From: an uncultured Clostridia bacterium
GTDB lineage: Bacteria > Bacillota > Clostridia > RUG12999
Reading direction: 5' to 3'
DNA: 9,275 bases
NCBI GenBank assembly: GCA_938005345.1
Contig: CALLNG010000526.1
Span: 1 to 9,275 of the forward strand
Position 1 is the first letter of the stretch. Each line of letters opens with the position of its first letter. The position numbers were made by a program, and so were the translations under genes. Below are positions 8,001 through 9,275 of the stretch, piece after piece. The notes beneath the pieces are model-generated. The model did not search any database. It saw nothing but the letters and a program-made list of their open reading frames with translations, and was not told the origin of the DNA.

Positions 8001-9275
8001 GCTATTTGAACCGCTCACCGTACCAGTATGCGTACAACTGCTCACTGTACCTCTAATATTATCCCCTGCAATACCGCCAACGGCAGATTCCCCAATAACC
8101 GTACCGGAAAAATGGCAGTTGGTCAGCGGTGCTTCAGCTCTTCCCGCAATACCACCAACATAGACGGATCCTTTCACTACGCCTTCTACCTTTAAATTCT
8201 GAATTGTCCCCTTAGTGTATCCAAATAGTCCAATATAGTCTCCGTTGTACGGTTTGTTGATATATAGCCCAGATACCGTATGTCCTTTGCCGTCAAACGT
8301 CCCTAAAAACAACGCATTCCATGCGCCAATGGGCGTCCACTGATTATCTTCGCTGTCGCCCAGGCCGATATCTGCCGTTAGCAGGACGGTCACGCCACGA
8401 TATTCTTCGCCGCCGTTGACGTTGTCGCGGAACGTTTCTAATTCTGCCAGGCTGCCGATTTCCATCATGTCCTCCGGATTGTCTGTCAAAACCGGCCGTC
8501 CCAGCAAATCATGCATGTGCCAAACGGTTTCAAGATCCCAGCCGGCAAAGGAGGATGGGTCTGCAAACGCCGCCGCGCCCCGTACTTCCGCGCTCCCTGC
8601 GACGTCGCTTCCCGCTAATCCCTCGCTTCCGATCCCAACTCTCGCCGTATCTTCCATATAATAACAGCTAGACATAACGCCTTCGCTCCAGCCAACTACG
8701 CCGCCGGTCACAAGTCCACCAAGGGGAGGCCTTCCTCCTCCTCCGCCGCCGATTGTCCCTCCACTGCTCCTAGTAACAACACCAGTATTATAGCAGTTTT
8801 CTACGATTCCGGCTGCATCAACGTATCCCACAACACCGCCGGTATTATACATAGCAGTAACCGTGCCGGTATTATAGCAGTTTGACAGCGTTCCGCTTTG
8901 GTGGCGTCCGGCAACACCGCCCGCAAAATTACAATAAATACTGGAAACAGATCCGCTGTGCCAGCTGTTAGTGATGGTATTTTCATTTCGGCCCACTACG
9001 CCGCCGACACTTTCGCTGCCGCTGACTGCACCGCTATGGTAGCACCTCTCCAGCATACCATCGTTTGCACCCGCCACGCCGCCGACTGTCAAATTGCCAC
9101 TAACCGTCCCAATATGGGAACAATTTTGGATGATACCAGCCGCTTCGTTATATCCCGTGATACCACCTACTAAAACAGATTCTTCCGAACCGCTGTCCAC
9201 TCCGGTGACGGTACCGGCATTTTGGCAGTTCACCACAGTACCGGCGTTTTGACCTACTACGCCGCCAATATGGCT
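5094..9275 (-). CDS. Large GLUG-repeat surface protein with C-terminal SLH anchor (5' partial)
   Basis: At least 1,393 codons of an exported, cell-wall-anchored protein; the reading frame is still open at the window edge, so the N-terminus and signal peptide are missing. The GTG at 9236 is not a credible start, because the 13 codons upstream (SHIGGVVGQNAGT) continue the same repeat. Numbering residues from the 9236 codon, it has a GLUG coil module up to about 252, a second complete module at about 258-621 and a third at about 626-963. Ig-like sequence follows at about 964-1064, then an MBG/Ig-like domain at about 1070-1143 (GGTMQYSLDGETYSTT), a glycine-rich linker at 1147-1173, a Pro/Thr stretch (PTPTPTP) and three SLH domains at about 1199-1374. 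Each full module opens with a segment containing WTPIG and FDGxGH, proceeds through GGIAG...NCYNTGxVSG coils, and closes with CYY and LGRPVL. SLH domains bind pyruvylated secondary wall polymer. The GLUG domain is named from IgA-peptidase-like proteins, but no protease domain is visible here; the function could be adhesion or surface structure. Confidence 0.9.
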   Translation of the reverse strand, partial: SHIGGVVGQNAGTVVNCQNAGTVTGVDSGSEESVLVGGITGYNEAAGIIQNCSHIGTVSGNLTVGGVAGANDGMLERCYHSGAVSGSESVGGVVGRNENTITNSWHSGSVSSIYCNFAGGVAGRHQSGTLSNCYNTGTVTAMYNTGGVVGYVDAAGIVENCYNTGVVTRSSGGTIGGGGGGRPPLGGLVTGGVVGWSEGVMSSCYYMEDTARVGIGSEGLAGSDVAGSAEVRGAAAFADPSSFAGWDLETVWHMHDLLGRPVLTDNPEDMMEIGSLAELETFRDNVNGGEEYRGVTVLLTADIGLGDSEDNQWTPIGAWNALFLGTFDGKGHTVSGLYINKPYNGDYIGLFGYTKGTIQNLKVEGVVKGSVYVGGIAGRAEAPLTNCHFSGTVIGESAVGGIAGDNIRGTVSSCTHTGTVSGSNSVGGVVGRNHIRGTVTRCSHSGNVTGGSEDIAGGVVGWNDGTVSNSYNTGMVSGEEYVGGVAGRNFGDVVFSYNTGGVSGHQYVGGLTGINHGETSYSYNTGQVIGSGTVGGIVGENNTTVQECYNIGKVSGSQYVGAIAGTSWGMDPLVAECYYLTGTAAGGVDGTDKERETTALSQEEFANPESFSYWAFELLWTMSDSLGRPVLLAIPERGAAETVTISTRSELEALRDRVNNGEDFYDVIIMLEEDIDLEGGKDNPWTPIGTGEERPFAGTFDGNGHHLKGLYIDQPGQKYLGLFGVNSGVIRNLNVEGSVSGAEDSGGIAGKNSGTVMDCCFSGSVHGNQKTGGIVGENFYGHVLYCSSDAVVGGDESTGGIVGEDSMGNIIGCIHNGDIGGQHDVGGIVGYTRGNIRCSYHSGSIVGGNAIGGVAGSSSNGNINECYNTGIVQGDTMVGGVVGINFSSRLKHCYNTGQITGNESVGGIAGEMQFGGMTDCYYLVGTAEGGIAGNDVEEQAKGLDAAAFAQQDSFAGWDFETVWKMEALLGRPVLLVVPENGISIGEKTITTVYGTEKIQNLTALVAEFSPERQFTYTILDGNGTLGASVSGESLTIPSTAPAGKYSLTVRVVEQSPQEDTGATDVTFILGVIVEKADPDVTPPKANTLTYTGKVQELVTAGSAIGGTMQYSLDGETYSTTVPTASAANTYTVFYKVVGDSNHNDTEPQRITAVISAQTTGGIGGGGGGGGGSRPSGGGGGGVGGGAIAPTPTPTPANPGQTPGSQQQNEGQFIDVAPETWYYAPIQYMAERQLMTGVSETEFAPDADVTRGMFVTVLYRMENEPQAQAGSAFADVPADAYYAQAVAWASEHGIVTGVSAEQFVPEENITREQMAAILCRYAAYKGQDTAASGGLPFADAGSISGYAQDAVRWAAEQGILQGNADNTFAPAANATRAEAAAVFQRLAEQLQERE
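5115..5642 (-). other. Three tandem SLH (S-layer homology) domains
   Basis: The C-terminus of the surface protein holds three SLH units at about 5496-5642, 5313-5465 and 5115-5276 in translation order. Each has the F(I/A)DV/FADA opening, an aromatic helix segment such as WYYAPIQYMAERQLMTG, and an F.P...(I/V)TR motif. The ligand-binding TRAE-type motif reads TRGM, TREQ and TRAE in the three units. Three SLH repeats form the usual complete wall-polymer-binding unit. Confidence 0.93.
5718..5798 (-). repeat. Glycine-rich linker between Ig-like and SLH regions
   Basis: The coding strand is a run of GGN codons encoding about 27 residues of almost pure glycine (two Gly runs split by SRPS), followed by APTPTPTPANP. 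It is a flexible spacer separating the SLH anchor from the exposed domains. The Gly-codon tract is low-complexity and prone to in-frame length change. Confidence 0.85.
5808..6029 (-). other. MBG/bacterial Ig-like domain
   Basis: Residues of about 1070-1143 read LTYTGKVQELV, GGTMQYSLDGETYSTTVPT and TYTVFYKVVGDSNHND, a pattern common as a stalk domain in clostridial surface proteins. A second, less typical Ig-like stretch (about 6045-6347) precedes it. Both probably extend the exposed region away from the wall. Confidence 0.75.
6495..7115 (-). repeat. GLUG coil array 3 (8 coils)
   Basis: Eight degenerate repeats of about 25 codons run from GLFGVNSG to CYYLVGTA. The core is GG(I/V)(A/V)G, then a turn, a C at the NCYNTG position, and G.(I/V).G. 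These coils should stack as a right-handed beta-helix. The array is preceded by a cap containing WTPIG and FDGNGH (to about 7355) and followed by the AGWDFETVWKM...LGRPVL closing segment. Confidence 0.85.
7521..8231 (-). repeat. GLUG coil array 2 (9 coils)
   Basis: Nine repeats of about 25 codons run from GLFGYTKG to CYYLTGTA. In three neighbouring coils the conserved cysteine is replaced by serine (NSYNTG, FSYNTG, YSYNTG). The opening cap (about 8232-8465) has NQWTPIG and FDGKGH, and the closing segment is SYWAFELLWTM...LGRPVLL. Confidence 0.85.
8643..9275 (-). repeat. GLUG coil array 1 (7 coils visible, runs off the window)
   Basis: Seven repeats are visible, from the window edge (HIGGVVGQNAGTVVNC) to CYYMEDTA. 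It is the same coil type as arrays 2 and 3, but the opening cap of this module lies beyond base 9275. One coil carries a glycine-rich insertion at 8709-8768. Confidence 0.85.
8709..8768 (-). other. Glycine-rich insertion inside a GLUG coil
   Basis: Between YNTGVVT and TGGVVGW, where other coils have about four residues, the protein carries about 20 residues including GGGGGGRPPLGG. It resembles the linker before the SLH domains (poly-Gly with RP), but it is placed in a beta-helix loop. Confidence 0.75.

Noticed and set aside
5676..9173. Many plus-strand open frames of 60-97 codons opposite the surface protein gene
   Set aside because: They lie antisense to a strongly supported repetitive gene, have no recognisable protein motifs, and reflect the stop-poor complement of its codons.
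6495..9275. Evenly spaced direct repeats of about 75 nt that could suggest a CRISPR or other non-coding repeat array
   Set aside because: They are degenerate at DNA level, keep a single open frame of more than 1,380 codons and encode GLUG coils; there are no constant repeats with unique spacers.

Overview
The window looks like chromosomal DNA of a Gram-positive Clostridia-type Firmicute with roughly balanced GC content. The indicators are an Asp23-family protein directly followed by a FakA/YloV fatty-acid kinase, strong purine-rich ribosome binding sites, and an SLH-domain surface protein of the sort found in Firmicutes with a pyruvylated cell-wall polymer. No tRNA, rRNA, CRISPR array, transposase, integrase or phage gene was seen.

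Left half (1-3691, + strand): a tightly packed operon. It begins with the last 12 codons of an OmpR-type response regulator. This is followed 3 nt later by a membrane sensor histidine kinase (44-1588), then an Asp23/YloU-family envelope-stress protein that overlaps the kinase by 11 nt (1578-1925), then a full-length DAK2-domain fatty-acid kinase FakA (1958-3631). A perfect 15-bp hairpin with a T-tract (3653-3691) closes the unit and probably also serves the convergent gene.

Right half (3695-9275, - strand): a patatin-like phospholipase (3695-5011) lies downstream of a very large, 5'-truncated surface protein gene (5094-9275, continuing beyond the window). In N-to-C order the visible surface protein has three GLUG-repeat beta-helix modules (24 recognisable coils of about 25 residues), an Ig-like region, an MBG/Ig-like domain, a glycine-rich then Pro/Thr-rich linker, and three C-terminal SLH domains.

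How the genes may work together: the theme is the cell envelope. Patatin-type lipases release fatty acids from lipids, and FakA (with a FakB partner not seen here) phosphorylates free fatty acids for re-entry into phospholipid synthesis. The two-component system and Asp23 protein are plausibly envelope-stress functions co-expressed with FakA. These links are inference from gene position. Each component belongs to a known family; I see no convincing evidence of a wholly new system. The most unusual items are the two-component system joined to asp23-fakA, and the modular, cysteine-laddered GLUG/SLH protein.
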